From positions 248,001 to 312,000 of the forward strand of contig JBBELK010000307.1 in assembly GCA_037783545.1 (NCBI GenBank): a stretch of DNA of 64,000 nucleotides, read 5' to 3'. Position 1 is the first letter of the stretch. Each line of letters starts with the position of its first letter. The DNA comes from Henricia sp. BOLD:AAB3569 (taxonomy: Eukaryota > Echinodermata > Asteroidea > Spinulosida > Echinasteridae). The position numbers and the translations under genes were made by a program. Of the stretch, positions 1 to 10,539 are shown piece by piece. Below the pieces are notes generated by a model, which ran no database searches, was not told the DNA's origin, and saw only the letters and a program-made list of their open reading frames with translations.

Positions 1-2
1 CA

Positions 3-93
3 TTGTCAGTATATTCACTTTTACACACAAGAAGAAAAAAGTGCTAACTGTTTTCATTGTTTTCCTTGTGTGTAAAAGTGAACATGCTGACAA
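3..93. repeat. Short foldback (hairpin) repeat
   Basis: The left arm (3-32) and right arm (about 65-93) are imperfect reverse complements. They share the cores TTGTCAG/CTGACAA and CACTTTTACACACAAG/CTTGTGTGTAAAAGTG. A loop of about 32 bases separates them. This is the form of a small foldback MITE. It sits at the window edge, inside or upstream of the PDIA5-like gene. Confidence 0.6.
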
Positions 94-1429
94 AACATTT
101 TGTTTTTCTTGTACAGTACATGTCTAACTTCATAAAATGGTAAAGACACCGTCTACTGGCTGACTGTAACCATATTGTGTGCATAAGAAATCTGTGTCGC
201 TTTTTAAATAATAATTTTAACAAATCAGTAAAATAATTATTTGAGTTTATGTCAAATAAATATTACATACATTTCAGTGAACGATTTCGTTCTGAAATAT
301 TGGATAGCAGATTTGCTATGCAAATTTCTTGTTGCGTAGCAATTTTAAAATTTTGTTTAGCAATCCAGTATTTTTGTATAGCAAATTCAAAATAAGGGCT
401 TCTTTTGCGTGGTAAGCCGTCGCGGTACGTTATTCTGGTAATTTTTCCATTTTCGTCTTTTTCATTTTTCACTAACATTAACAAAACTAATCTGGAAGTG
501 CAAGAATAAGGACCAGATTTTTGAAAAAAATTGCTAAAACAAGTCAAAAACTGTGATGCACTTTGAAAAGTGGCATCGCAGATTGTTAAAAACGCATCGC
601 ATTTTGCGATGCGATACAGGGAAAATCGTTCACTACATTTTTATTGAATGTATTTAGTATTGATTTCCGATCTCTGAAGCATGGAGTGATTTGATAGAAT
701 TACATGTACATGTAGTACTACCTGGATGGGATTGTGGACCATCACAGGGCTACTCCCAGTACCCTTTTATATAGCTGGGAGGAATTTATGGATGTAATTA
801 CATTTTTTGTAAATCGTTGAACACTTTTGAAGTAAAAAGCAGAGCATGAAATTAGACCCAAAAAGTGGTCAGACAAAATGTCCTAGCAAAACTAATTTTG
901 ATATGCCATTCTGATCTTTTGATGATCTGCCATTTACCGGGGTTATTGCGCTAATGCAGTACCGGTAATAAGTACATGATGAAGTCATCAGTAAAATGTA
1001 AATAAAAACAAAAAAAGGAAATTTAACAACTTATTTGCGGAAGTTCATGATCTGCTGTATAAGTGTGTTGTGTTGAATAACTCGTAAACAATATTTACAC
1101 AACTTGATCGATGATTTCAAGTTTCAACATCGTTTGGACATGTTGTCCGAGCACTTCAGCGGTTGGTCGGACAAATGTGGTAATTGGTCGGAAAATGTCC
1201 AACCGTAATTTCACGCTCTGCAAAGTGTCAGAAATGTGGACACCAAACATCTTTGGCCCCATTTTTTTGGAATGACCAAATTGTTTTCTCTTTAGTACAC
1301 ATGAAAAAGATACAATTAACCCAGAGATTTCAAAACGACAGGATGATTTTCTAGGAGTGTTCCATTTGTAATTTCAACATTTTTTCTCTGTGTTCTCTTT
1401 TCTTTTATTGTTAATTTCCAATTAATTCT
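94..1429. other. Intronic or upstream sequence, no exon recognised
   Basis: This is AT-rich sequence presumed to be an intron of the PDIA5-like gene, because the downstream exons begin in mid-protein. A minus-strand open frame of 94 codons (263-547) shows no recognisable family. No upstream PDIA5 thioredoxin exon could be placed here, so those exons must lie further left. Confidence 0.4.
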
Positions 1430-1475
1430 GCTCTGGCTCGTCTCAACTTCACGGATTCCCAGTAAAATACTTTAA
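1430..1475 (+). CDS. PDIA5: PDIA5-like internal exon, 5' boundary unresolved
   Basis: The frame ending at 1475 reads GFPVKYFK, the GFPT-x-KYFK signature at the end of a thioredoxin fold. A perfect donor, GTAAGT, follows at 1476. It leaves two bases (AA) that pair in phase with the first base of the next exon to complete a lysine. The upstream boundary is odd. No AG acceptor exists in this frame between an upstream stop and GFP, and the adjoining LAR-L-N-F residues lie in another frame. Three explanations are possible: a real one-base frameshift, a sequencing indel, or a 13-nt microexon starting after the AG at 1461-1462. Identity of the 3' end is fairly secure; the start coordinate is approximate. 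Confidence 0.5.
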
Positions 1476-1595
1476 GTAAGTTCCTATGCTTTCATCATTT
1501 TTGTCATCTTTTGTTAAGGGGATTGTGTTTCATTGAAAGATTTACATTTAAAAATTATTGTTTATAAAGATAGGAATTAGGCAATCATACATGTA

Positions 1596-2015
1596 GACCC
1601 CGTTCTCAATAAAGAAATCGCTTCGTTCGACGAAGATTAATTAATCATCGTTAGTTAACGAAGATCGAATGAAGCCGTTGGAGGTCGTACATGTGCGTCG
1701 CGCATCAAGCGCCGAGCTTCAAGTGTCTTGATGCGCTGTGTGGTTTTCCAGCGGCGCGTCAAAACAACTCTTGCTAGGTGCTCGACGCACAACGTGCTTG
1801 TGCAACAGGCCCGCCAAATTGCTTCGTCGAACGAGTCGTTCACATTACAAATTTGTTTCGTTGAATGAAGCGATCTCTTCGTCGAATGAAGCTATTTCCT
1901 TCATCGAATAAGGCGATTCTAATCATCGTCGAATTAAGAGGCATGCATTCACATCAGGAAATCTCTTCGTCGAATCATCGTTGAACGAACCGATTTCTCT
2001 AGTGAGAACAGGGTC
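1596..2015. mobile_element. Palindromic MITE, GACCCCGTTCTC termini (copy 1)
   Basis: The termini are inverted, GACCCCGTTCTC at the left and GAGAACAGGGTC at the right. The inside is full of CTTCGTCGAA/TTCGACGAAG palindromes. A second copy in opposite orientation lies at 45578-46633. The 62-codon minus-strand frame inside is not conserved coding. The element lies in a PDIA5 intron between the KYFK exon and the 66-bp exon. Family is unknown; only the non-autonomous TIR structure can be stated. Confidence 0.75.
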
Positions 2016-2183
2016 ATTGTAATTAATTTTGGCAATGTAATTCCTGCTTTTAGCCCTTGTCATCTTTTAACTCTGAAAATATTTGTACCTGAACATCATT
2101 CGTATATTTTACGATTGTCAATTGTTCATATCTTATTAAAAATAGATTGTTGGATCTTTAATATAAATCTGTCTTTTTTTTAG

Positions 2184-2249
2184 AAATGGAGAAGCGAGAG
2201 ACTACGTGTCTGAACGTACGACGGAGAGTCTTGTGAATTTCATGAAAAA
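2184..2249 (+). CDS. PDIA5: PDIA5-like exon, end of a thioredoxin domain
   Basis: A 66-bp exon lies between a T-rich acceptor (TTTTTTTTAG) and the donor GTAAGT at 2250. It is read from its second base as NGEARDYVSERTTESLVNFMK. The pattern 'NGE..Y...RT.E.LV.FMK' is typical of the last strand and helix of PDI thioredoxin domains, after GFPxxKYFK. Phases match on both sides. The first base completes the lysine begun in the 1475-ending exon, and the last two bases (AA) join T of the 3674 exon to make asparagine. It encodes the end of the penultimate thioredoxin domain. Confidence 0.8.
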
Positions 2250-2474
2250 GTAAGTTGGTGCATCAATCCTCCTTAATGTTACATTATGCTTACTTGTGGC
2301 ACATTTGAATTAGGTTTTTTTTTGGGGGTAAAACTAGATGTGTCGAGAGGTACCTCAATCATATCGTGCTCATTGTGGACATCCCAGGAATTAAGTCTTT
2401 CCACCTGTACTTTTCCCAAGTCCTATGGACCTTTCTCCGGCCAAACTCTGCTAGGTAAAACTGACCAGCTCACG

Positions 2475-3290
2475 ATTTTATGAATGTTGGTCTTGGTCGT
2501 AGTCTCAGACTACTGGTCTTGGTCTCGGACTACGGGTCTTGGTATCACTCAGACTACTTACTGGTCTTGGTCTTGAACTGTCTGATCTTGGTTTTGTACT
2601 CTCGGTACTGGTCTTTGTACTATCAAACTGCCATGTGTTGGTCTTGGTCTGTCTGGTCTTGGTCTGTCTGGTCTTGGTCTGTCTGGTCTTGGTCTGTCTG
2701 GTCTTGGTCTGTCTGGTCTTGGTCTGTCCGGTCTTGGTCTTGATGTTGGATTTGGACTCTCGATCTCGGTCATAAACTGCCTTGGTCTTACATGTAGGTC
2801 TTGGTCTTGGATTGTCTGGTCTCGGGTGTCTAGTCTTGGACTGTTTGTCCTGGTTTTGGTCTTGGACTACCAGTCTCAATATTGGTTTGGTCTCAAACTG
2901 CCAGTTTTTGATCTTGGCCTCAGAATGTCTGGTCTTGAACTTTTGGTCCTGGTCTCGAACTACCTTCGTTTTGGTTTTGGTTTCAAAATGTCTTGGTCTT
3001 GGTCTTGGTTTAGGACTGTCGGTCACGTTCTTGAATTACAAATCTCTATTTTGGTTTGGTCTGTCTGGTCTTGGATTGCAATCTCAATCTTGGTCTTGGT
3101 CTCGGACTGCTGGTCTTGGTCTTAATTTACAAATCTCTATTTTGGTTTGGTCTGTCTGTTCTTGGTCTAAGACTTAGACTCCCAATCTCGATCTTGGTCT
3201 TGGATTAACAATCTTGGTCTCGGTCTCGGTCTTGGTCTTCGAGTGTCTGTTTTGGTCTTGGGCTGTCGATTTTTGTCTTGATCTTTAGAC
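2475..3290. repeat. GTCTTGG-rich minisatellite in PDIA5 intron
   Basis: About 800 bases consist largely of TGGTCTTGGTCT variants. At 2637-2728 a 15-bp unit (GTCTGGTCTTGGTCT) is repeated perfectly about six times. The repeat creates long spurious frames on both strands (repetitive W-S-V or K-T-R peptides), which should not be called genes. It lies between the 2249 donor and the 3674 acceptor. Confidence 0.9.
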
Positions 3291-3297
3291 TACAATA

Positions 3298-3620
3298 ATG
3301 AAGGTTAAAGCCCCAATACATCATTTGCTGTTAACCAAACTTTTACTTAATGAGTTCACAAGAAATCCCTGACTAAAAGTGTTGACAGCAGCGGTAATAA
3401 ACTTCACATGATTTTTTCCCATGTAAAATGGTACCTCTGTGGGAAACTGTCAAGGTGCTTTAAAAAAAATGATCTGCGTTTTTTTAACACAAAAACCCAG
3501 CATGGAATGTTATGGTTTCCGACGTATTACAGCATCTAAGTGGCTAAAATTTCTGCAGGGCAGTTTATCAACATTATTCTTTAGTTATGTAATACTGTTG
3601 TTCCTGTTTTTAGAAGTTTT
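3298..3620 (+). repeat. Dispersed repeat family A, copy 1
   Basis: This sequence runs from a run like AACCAAACTTTTACTT, through TAAAAGTGTTGACAGCAGC, to CTGCAGGGCAGTTTATCAA. Related copies occur at 12180-12420 (same orientation) and at 34420-34700 and 59040-59360 (opposite orientation). The family has no recognisable coding capacity. This copy sits just upstream of the PDIA5 exon at 3674. Confidence 0.7.
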
Positions 3621-3673
3621 CCAATCATGTAATCTGTCTTTAAGTAACTGAATTTGATTTATGTGCCAAACAG

Positions 3674-3927
3674 TCCAGACGATACGACGGCTCCCATCCC
3701 CCCTGCCCCAGAGCCCAAGTGGAGTGACGTCCCAAGTGCCGTTAACCACCTCACTAAGGAGAGTTTTGAAACATTCACCAAGGCCAACCGTCATGTCTTA
3801 ACAATGTTTTACGCTCCATGGTGTGGCCACTGCAAAACGGCCAAGCCGGCTTTTCAAGAGGTGGCTGATGTCTTGAAGTCGGAGATAAGCATGAAGATGG
3901 CGGCAGTTGATTGCACTGTAGAAAGAG
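3674..3927 (+). CDS. PDIA5: PDIA5-like exon with thioredoxin CGHC active site
   Basis: A 254-bp exon lies between acceptor CAAACAG and donor GTAAGT. It begins by completing the asparagine of 'FMKNPDD'. A Pro-rich linker follows (PIPPAPEPKW), characteristic of the inter-domain linker of PDIA5. Then comes the start of the last thioredoxin domain, with VNHLTKESFETF, the strand 'VLTMFYAPWCGHCK' and AAVDCT. The CGHC pair is the redox-active dithiol, so this domain should be catalytically competent as a thiol-disulfide oxidoreductase in the ER lumen. It ends in phase 1 (G), completed by the next exon to aspartate. The linker and the C-terminal motif point to PDIA5 rather than PDIA1, PDIA3 or PDIA6. 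Confidence 0.92.
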
Positions 3928-4189
3928 GTAAGTTAATTTTAGGGAACATTTCGTAAAATCTTTGTTAGAAGTAAACTTTTGTACAAAGCATAGCATAAAC
4001 AATTTCTCAAGCATAAGCTTTATTGACAGCAGAGAAAAGCTGAGAACTTGGAATCAAGTTTTTGCTTGTTTTAAACAGATTTTGTGACAGTGTGTCTCTT
4101 TAAGCGCTAGCTGAAAACGTGTGCTTACTGTACCAGAAAAGTTGTGCTAACTTTAAGGCTATTTCACGGCCGCGGCGTGTTTGGAAACG

Positions 4190-4340
4190 GGCATTGTTGC
4201 GTCACTAGTGTTTAGCAAATTTGCCTCTAAAGCTAGCAAACATTTGCCAGTGCTTAAGGTTATCGGTCCCCATCAAATAGCCGGAGCCTCCGTTAGCAAA
4301 AAAATCGGCAGCTAAACAGCTCCATGAAATTGGCCCCTGG
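4190..4340. mobile_element. MITE fragment with ATGAAATTGGCCCCTGG end
   Basis: The right end reads CATGAAATTGGCCCC. This is the terminal sequence of the palindromic MITE seen complete at 30591-30810 and split at 48694-49757. Only the right end is clear here; the left end is too diverged to place. It lies in the last PDIA5 intron. Confidence 0.5.
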
Positions 4341-4729
4341 TGTCTATATGGTTGTGCTACTGTATTCTGCGGTCATTTACGTTTGGTGATGGGGAAAAAA
4401 GGTGGCTGCGGAATTTTGATGGTTTATCCCGGAACACCACGGTCATGTCAATGGATTTACATGGACCAGGGATAATCATGGATACAAACTGAGGGCTTCT
4501 TGCACCCTGAACTATGAAAGTGAGAACTAGGCATAAGGCTCAGTGGTATACTCCCTTAGGTTTCCCTGAGAACCCAACGTTTCTCTTGGTTTGCATGGTT
4601 GTGCAGCTGACCAAAGTAACAAATGCAATATTTGGTATCACCATCTTTTAAATGTAATTTTATGTGCCCCAACCAACTTGTTTTAGACAATTTCACCTTC
4701 AAGAATACATCTTTTTTTCCTTGATTCAG

Positions 4730-4890
4730 ATTTATGCGGCGAATTTGAGATTCAAGGGTTCCCAACTTTTAAGCTTTTTACTGAGGGAGAACCCACGGAA
4801 TACAACGGCGGCCGGACAAAGAGCGATTTTTATGACTTCATGCAGGGCCTTAAAGCTAAAACCAGCGACAGTTCTAGGGAGGAACTCTGA
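4730..4890 (+). CDS. PDIA5: PDIA5-like terminal exon with REEL stop
   Basis: A 161-bp terminal exon follows a T-rich acceptor (CCTTGATTCAG). It continues the last thioredoxin domain with DLCGEFEIQGFPTFKLF, the cis-proline motif GFPT, then 'EYNGGRTKSDFYDFM' and a short tail. It ends in Arg-Glu-Glu-Leu before TGA. A C-terminal xEEL is the ER-retention variant of KDEL and matches the KEEL-type ending of PDIA5. With the upstream exons it gives the last one and a half thioredoxin domains. The N-terminal domains lie left of the window. The frame is intact from 2184 to 4890. No obvious AATAAA site was picked out close downstream. Confidence 0.92.
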
Positions 4891-6081
4891 TGAAGGTTTA
4901 GTCGTAAGGAAAAGGCCTGCAATTTTCTTTATAACAAGTATTTCCATTTTCCTTTTTTGTCGTTTTGTTTTGTCGTGGTTATATTTAGTTGGTTTTTTTT
5001 CTCTCATTGGTCATTGCATCACATTGATGTTTTATGTGAGTAAAATCTGGTTAACTGATTTTCTGACACTTGTACATGTACATGATTTGTATATACAGAG
5101 GCTGTGTCACAATTTCCTTTCAAGACCAAATATACAATGCGGTAAAGAGAACGTACGACCTGCGATGGACTGGCATCCCATCCAGGAAGATCAGTACATG
5201 TACTCGTACATGTACATGTAGCATAGGTCCTAGTCACTCCATGCCACGGAAACCGGGGATGAGTACTAACCATATGAGCCAATATTGGCTCGTTAACGAC
5301 CTACCTACATGTACCTACCTACCCTACCTACCTACCCTACCTACCTACCCTACCTACCTACCTACCTACCATACCTACCTACCCTACCTAAAGGGGACAT
5401 ACATTGTATACTGTAAGGCCCTGAAATAGGATTTCAAATTTGGCACGTATGAACAATTCATGACGCAGCCCTCTGATGAGTGCATTTCAGTGCACCTAAC
5501 AGTTTAATTAGTGCACCAGATATTTTTGTTGTATGATCATTTGGTGGTGGGGAAAATCTTTAGATTAATTTTGTTTTCTCTAAATCTCTAAAACTTTATT
5601 TATGAGCACACTGTCTTATAAATGAGCTCGTAATTAGCACCTTGCCTAGACCAGTTATACTACTGTTACTGGAGTGGGTCTACTCTACATGTGCAGTTTA
5701 GGAAGTCACTAGCCCAGATTGGACGTCGCCTTTATTGCATATGCAGTACGGAGTCCGACCTGGGCTAGGTTGGTCACATACGATGCTGCTGTTGCTAACT
5801 GTGCACGTCATTGCCTATCAACCAACAGTCTGGTTGCTTTATGCCATTCTCTCATACATGTACGGTACGGTGAACATACATGATGTATTGATTCTGTACT
5901 TCACACCTGCCGTTTGCACCACATAGCAACAAACATTTAGTGTGGTCAGGTGGTTACTAAGTATGCATGTGAAAGAAAGTATGTAACACCAGACGCTAAT
6001 CGTGCAAAACATGCAAAAGGCCAGCTACTGTTGTACAGCTAGCCACTGTTGTACAGACAGCCACTGTTGTACATGTACATG
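4891..6081. other. PDIA5 3' flank: simple repeats, no gene seen
   Basis: The flank holds ACATGTACATG runs (about 5070-5220) and a (CTAC)n simple repeat at about 5303-5385. At 5735-5880 is a fragment related in inverted orientation to 7415-7500, 32250-32330 and 33790-33870. Short open frames here are low-complexity or repeat-derived. The 3' UTR of the PDIA5-like gene must begin at 4891, but its end could not be placed. Confidence 0.5.
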
Positions 6082-6857
6082 TACAGGGTGTCCATACAAA
6101 AAGAAAACCCATATTTAAATGCAAATTATTAGAAATCTGTGCAATATTTCAAAAAAAAGTGTGTACATGTATGTAGGGAAAGTCCAGACTATCCTCTGTC
6201 TAATGGTACAGGGTCATTATGTAACTGTCATGCATGACTCAGTGGGATAAGGGCAGTGAAGAGATGAAAGAACACATTTCTTTTTTAAACCTTGCCTTAC
6301 AGATAAATTCAGGGGTGTGTGCCATCCAAATGCCAACCATTTCTCTCAATACACAGCTCACATTGTCTCCTCATGTCTGTGACTGCTCGTCTTATCATTC
6401 CATGGCATTGGCGGAGATAACTTTTTCAAAATGTTAACTCTTGGATGAAGTCAATCACCTCCGCCAAGACCATGGAATGATAAAACGAGCAGTCAGCTCA
6501 GACATGAGGAGACGATGTGAACTGTGTATTGAGAGAAATGGTGGGCATGTGGAGGGCACACACCCTGAATGTATCTGTAAGGTAAGGTTTCAAAAGAAAT
6601 GTTATTTCATCATTGCATTGCCTTTATCCCACTTTCAAGTGAAGTGCTAACTTGTCACTTGATGATTTAACCACCTTTCATAATGACCATGTTCGCTCAG
6701 TCATGCATGACAGTTATATAATGACTCTGGTACCATTGGACAGAGGACAGTCTGGACTTTCCATTGTACACACCTCTTTTTGTAATACATGTATTGCACA
6801 GATTTCTGATAATTTGCATTTAAAGATTGTTTTCCTTTTTTTTATGGACACCCTGTA
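6082..6857. mobile_element. TA-flanked foldback element from mariner-type transposase ends
   Basis: The termini are TA-CAGGGTGTCCATA at the left and TGGACACCCTG-TA at the right, typical of Tc1/mariner-type elements with TA target duplication. The two halves are reverse complements for nearly their whole length, folding at about 6440. In the right half the + frame reads MRRRCELCIERNGGHVEG. The run C-x2-CIE-x-NGGHxE resembles the extreme C-terminus of IS630/mariner-type transposases. The left half carries the same remnant on the minus strand. The element looks like two inverted copies of one transposon's 3' end. It encodes no complete transposase. Confidence 0.75.
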
Positions 6858-7079
6858 CAGCCAGCCACTGTTGTACATCAAGTCCATTGGTCATGAGCTG
6901 TGTTATCCTGGGATCCTTTGTATGATGTAGCACTGCTATTATCTGCTGTTGTCATTTCTCTGTTAATTTGAAGCGAGGTGACTACGTTAGAAAATTGTAC
7001 TCTCCTTGCGATGTTTTGTTTTGACATTCTTGAGTGACTCGATTCGTTCAATGAAGAGTTTATTTAGAGGTATATATTT

Positions 7080-7259
7080 CAGGGGCGGATCCAGGATTTT
7101 GAAAGGAAATTTTTAAGCATGAAATGCTGATGACAATGAAATAGCGAGCGCGTAGCGCGAAGCCCTGACGGCTTCTAGATGGATTCTAATTTTTTTTTTT
7201 TGGAAAAGGGGGGCGTACGCCCCCCCCCCCCCCCCCCCCCCCCCCCGGATCCGCCCCTG
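7080..7259. mobile_element. MITE with CAGGGGCGGATCC terminal inverted repeats
   Basis: The left end is CAGGGGCGGATCCAGG and the right end is GGATCCGCCCCTG. A poly-C run of about 27 bases lies at 7220-7246, preceded by GGGGGGCGTACGCC. A related element with CAGTGGCGGATCCAGCC ends is at 31114-31225. The homopolymer length is likely unreliable in assembly. Confidence 0.75.
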
Positions 7260-7774
7260 TATTTGTTAAGCATGTTTGTCGCCATATCTTTTGTTTTCAG
7301 GCGCAAATTGATTTGAATTAGCCTTTTGTGTGTTTTGCATGAATAGAGTCTAGTGTACTGATGTACTTCCTTTCACATGCACACCTGACTAAAATTTGGT
7401 GCATGCGGCAGGTCCGGAATCAATAACGCGCTCACCGTAGGAGAGAATGGCATAAAGAAACCAGACTGTTGATTGCTGGGCAATGGCATGCACCACGTAG
7501 CAAAAATAGCATAGTATTTCTAAACTGCACCTAGATTTGAATTAAGTGAAGAATTTGGGGCGCACGACATTATGGAAATGTTACACGCTTAAGGCTAATT
7601 GGCGCTAGATTATTCTTGGCAGTTGAACAAATTTCTTTTTTAGCAATTAACCTAAGACATATGACGTCACAGTTTTCTTTGGCTCCATAAAACCTTGAGA
7701 CTCCCGCCGGTATGTAAAGAAAGTGATGCCATTGTCTGTGACAGTTTAGTCTTCCTTACTCTATAATTGGGTAC

Positions 7775-8186
7775 TTAAAGGTATATACATGATTGGTAAA
7801 TCGTTACAAATAGTTTCATCCCCTGTGTGATTGAAGGTATGCATGATTAAAACCAACCTGAGCAAAAAATCAGCTCCGTACTTCGTCTAACTTTTGAGAA
7901 AACAGTCAAAAAATGGTTTACAGTCACTTCGCCCTGAACCACGGCCTGTGCACGAAGTTGTTTTGGAACGAAGTGGCTTTTGTGCGAGGTAGTGTTTGGA
8001 CGAAGTGGTTTTGGGGCGAAATGGCCTCTGGGTGAAGTGCTTCAGGGCGAAGACTATAATAGCACTTCAGACAAAACCATTTCAGGGGAAGTTTTCTACT
8101 GTCATCGTGTTTATATTGTGTAAGTTATGTGTAAATCTGTGAACATTTCTGATTTCAGAGATACCTATTATGTATTCTACCTTTAA
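7775..8186. mobile_element. TTAA-flanked MITE, family T1 copy 1
   Basis: TTAA stands at both ends. The inverted termini are AAAGGTATATACATGA at the left and TTATGTATTCTACCTTTAA-like at the right. Inside are repeated CTTCGCCC/GGCGAAG words and a CCACGGCCTGTGCACG segment. A second copy at 49866-50391 shares ends and interior. The TTAA target and TIR suggest piggyBac-type mobilisation; that is inference from structure. Confidence 0.75.
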
Positions 8187-8289
8187 CGGGCCTACAACGT
8201 AACAATTTACATTAGATTTGCAGGTGTATTGTGTATTTTTATGTCTATATAATTTCCAGTTTTTGTTGGTAGTCGTCGGCAACATTATC

Positions 8290-8565
8290 AATTTGTGTCT
8301 TCCTTTTTGTGAGACGCCGACGGCGGTCTTACTTCATTTGCATGCAGATTTTTCAAATGATGTTTTTCCCACTGCAAAAATGTACCAATTCGGTTCATCG
8401 TGCTCTCGATTGAAAAATTTTCAATATTGTTAGCAATAAAATATAACATTTTCGGTATTTTAAATAATATACATCATGTGTGAAACAACAAGAGCGTGAT
8501 TTGTAATAAGTGTAATGGATTGTAATAAAATGAACACAATGCCTTAATTGCAATAAGGTATAGCT
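8290..8565 (+). repeat. Dispersed repeat family B, copy 1
   Basis: It starts at CTTCCTTTTTGTGAGACGCC and continues through a CTGCAAAAA and TTTAAATAATAT segment to GTAATAAGTGTAATG. A diverged direct copy lies at 13706-13965. It is AT-rich, with no coding capacity recognised. Confidence 0.7.
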
Positions 8566-9019
8566 TTTAAATAAACTGTTGTCATTTGAAAATGTGTATG
8601 ACCACACGGTTTCCTGGATGGAACGAACAGAAAAACATTCTTTCTACATTGTAAATCTGTGTCGATGCTTTTCTTTTATGCGGGGTCCCATTTAGTAGAT
8701 TTGAGGAAATGTTTTTGAGATATGCCTAATGTATAGGCCTAGTAGCGCGTAGCTGACCCCCACACAAATGTCCAGTGGCACCCCAACCCCACGACAAAAT
8801 CAAGATATATGTTGTGCCCACAAATTTTCAGTGCCCCAAGGTCAACCGGGAAAGAACTAAATTTGGAAACGATACCTGTAAGTGACGGATGTCATACACG
8901 TATGGCAAATTAAACCAAAAATTAACCTCCTCCCTCCGAGCGCCTTTGGCACCCCCATGGCTTCGGTTCGCCACTGGCGCCTGATGAGGCCCTGGGCCCC
9001 CACGAAAAAGCACTCTCCC

Positions 9020-9537
9020 CACCCCCCCCCCCCCCCCCCCCCACACCCCTCCCCTCCCCCCACCCACCCCCACCCCCACCCCACCCCCCTCCCACCCTCA
9101 CCCCCACCCCCTCCCACACCCACCCCCTCCCACACCCACCCCCTCCCACACCACCCCCTCCCACACCCACACCCACCCCCTCCCACACCCACCCCTCCCA
9201 CACCCACCCCCTCCCACACCCACCCCCTCCCACACCCACCCCTCCCACACCCACCCCCTCCCACACCCACCCCCTCCCACCCCCTCCCACACCCACCCCT
9301 CCCACACCCACCCCTCCCACACCCACCCCTCCCACACCCACCCCTCCCACACCCACCCCTCCCACACCCACCCCTCCCACACCCACCCCTCCCACACCCA
9401 CCCCTCCCACACCCACCCCTCCCACACCCACCCCTCCCACACCCACCCCTCCCACACCCACCCCTCCCACACCCACCCCCTCCCACCCCCTCCCACACCC
9501 ACACCCACCCCCTCCCACACCCACCCCTCCCACACCC
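9020..9537. repeat. C-rich minisatellite, CCCACACCCACCCCT unit
   Basis: About 500 bases are almost pure C/A/T-poor repeats of a 14-15-bp unit, CCCACACCCACCCCT. The most regular array is 9292-9480. The minus strand is G-rich, with runs of three to five Gs every few bases. All long frames through it (Pro/His-rich on +, Gly/Val-rich on -) are repeat artefacts. A poly-C run lies at its left edge. Confidence 0.95.
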
Positions 9538-9539
9538 TG

Positions 9540-10289
9540 TTGTAGCCCACGTTTGTTCCTCTCTCCACGATGAGACTCGGCGGCTACGCAGAGAATCTCA
9601 ATGATTTTCCCCATTTGGAATTTGCGACCTTTTTGCTTCTGGACATGCTGGTCAGTATTGTTTAAATGTTTCAAAGGGGAGAAAATCAGAAAATGCTTAA
9701 AGACGTACCTAAGCTCCTTTTGTTTTCCGTAAAAGTGGGTCAAATATTTGTACAGTTAGCCGCTGCCTTAGGGGCCTACAGGTTTTACGCACACCTTGCT
9801 GATAATATTTGTCATCCAATCCCATCAGACTTTGCAAATGCGTACAGTGTTTTAATATTGCATCTGATTAAGTAGTTCTTGTCACAAAAGCTCGTGCATA
9901 ATTTGTTCCTTTAAAGTGCTACCTTGTTTTGTATGTTATAGACTAATACGGCTGTATATAGGTCAAGGTTTTAATATTGTCATAGCACAAAGAAACGTCT
10001 AAAACGAGCAACAAAAGAAATGCAAATATTTCTCCACTTGATTAAAACAAAACAAAAAAAACAGTCAATCCGAAAGAAGAAACACTCGCTCTGCAGTTAT
10101 GCGTAATGAAGCTGTTATAAATATGTCTATGTCAACCTATTAGCCAACCCCAGTCAATGGGAAACAACTTAAAATACCATAATTCGAGACCACCAGTTAT
10201 AGCTCAACAATTCGTAGGGTGTCTGCACCATCGATATATATACACACTGGATGAAGCAACGACGTCTAAAATTTAAGCCACCGTCCGCC
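9540..10289. other. Unassigned intergenic sequence
   Basis: No gene, RNA gene or clear repeat could be supported here. Short frames (e.g. 9666-9875, 69 codons) show no known family. Confidence 0.4.
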
Positions 10290-10539
10290 ATTAGCCTTTT
10301 TGAAGTATGGCGGACACAATAGGAGGGTGCACTTTGCAGTGGGTATAAAATCGACTAAAATGCAAAATAACTCAGTTTTTCACTTTACACTTATTAATTT
10401 TATTTATAATTCTGTCTATGTATTATAATTACAACATGTAAATCAAGTTTTTGGAAAGAAATACAATTGATAAAAAAATTCATACCCAAATGAAATTGCG
10501 CCCTCTCCTTTTGTTCCGCCATACTTCTAAAAGGCTAAT
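10290..10539. mobile_element. MITE with ATTAGCCTTTT TIRs
   Basis: The left end is ATTAGCCTTTTTGAAGTATG and the right end is the reverse complement of ATTAGCCTTTTAGAAGTATG. Similarity extends about 50 bases inward at about three quarters identity. The 250-bp interior is AT-rich and non-coding. Confidence 0.75.

Noticed and set aside
2505..3026. 173-codon minus-strand frame and several overlapping frames
   Set aside because: They translate the GTCTTGG minisatellite in different phases; the repetitive peptides have no domain.
8857..9743. 215-, 240- and 273-codon Gly/Val- or Pro/His-rich frames
   Set aside because: They are produced by the C-rich 14-15-bp minisatellite.
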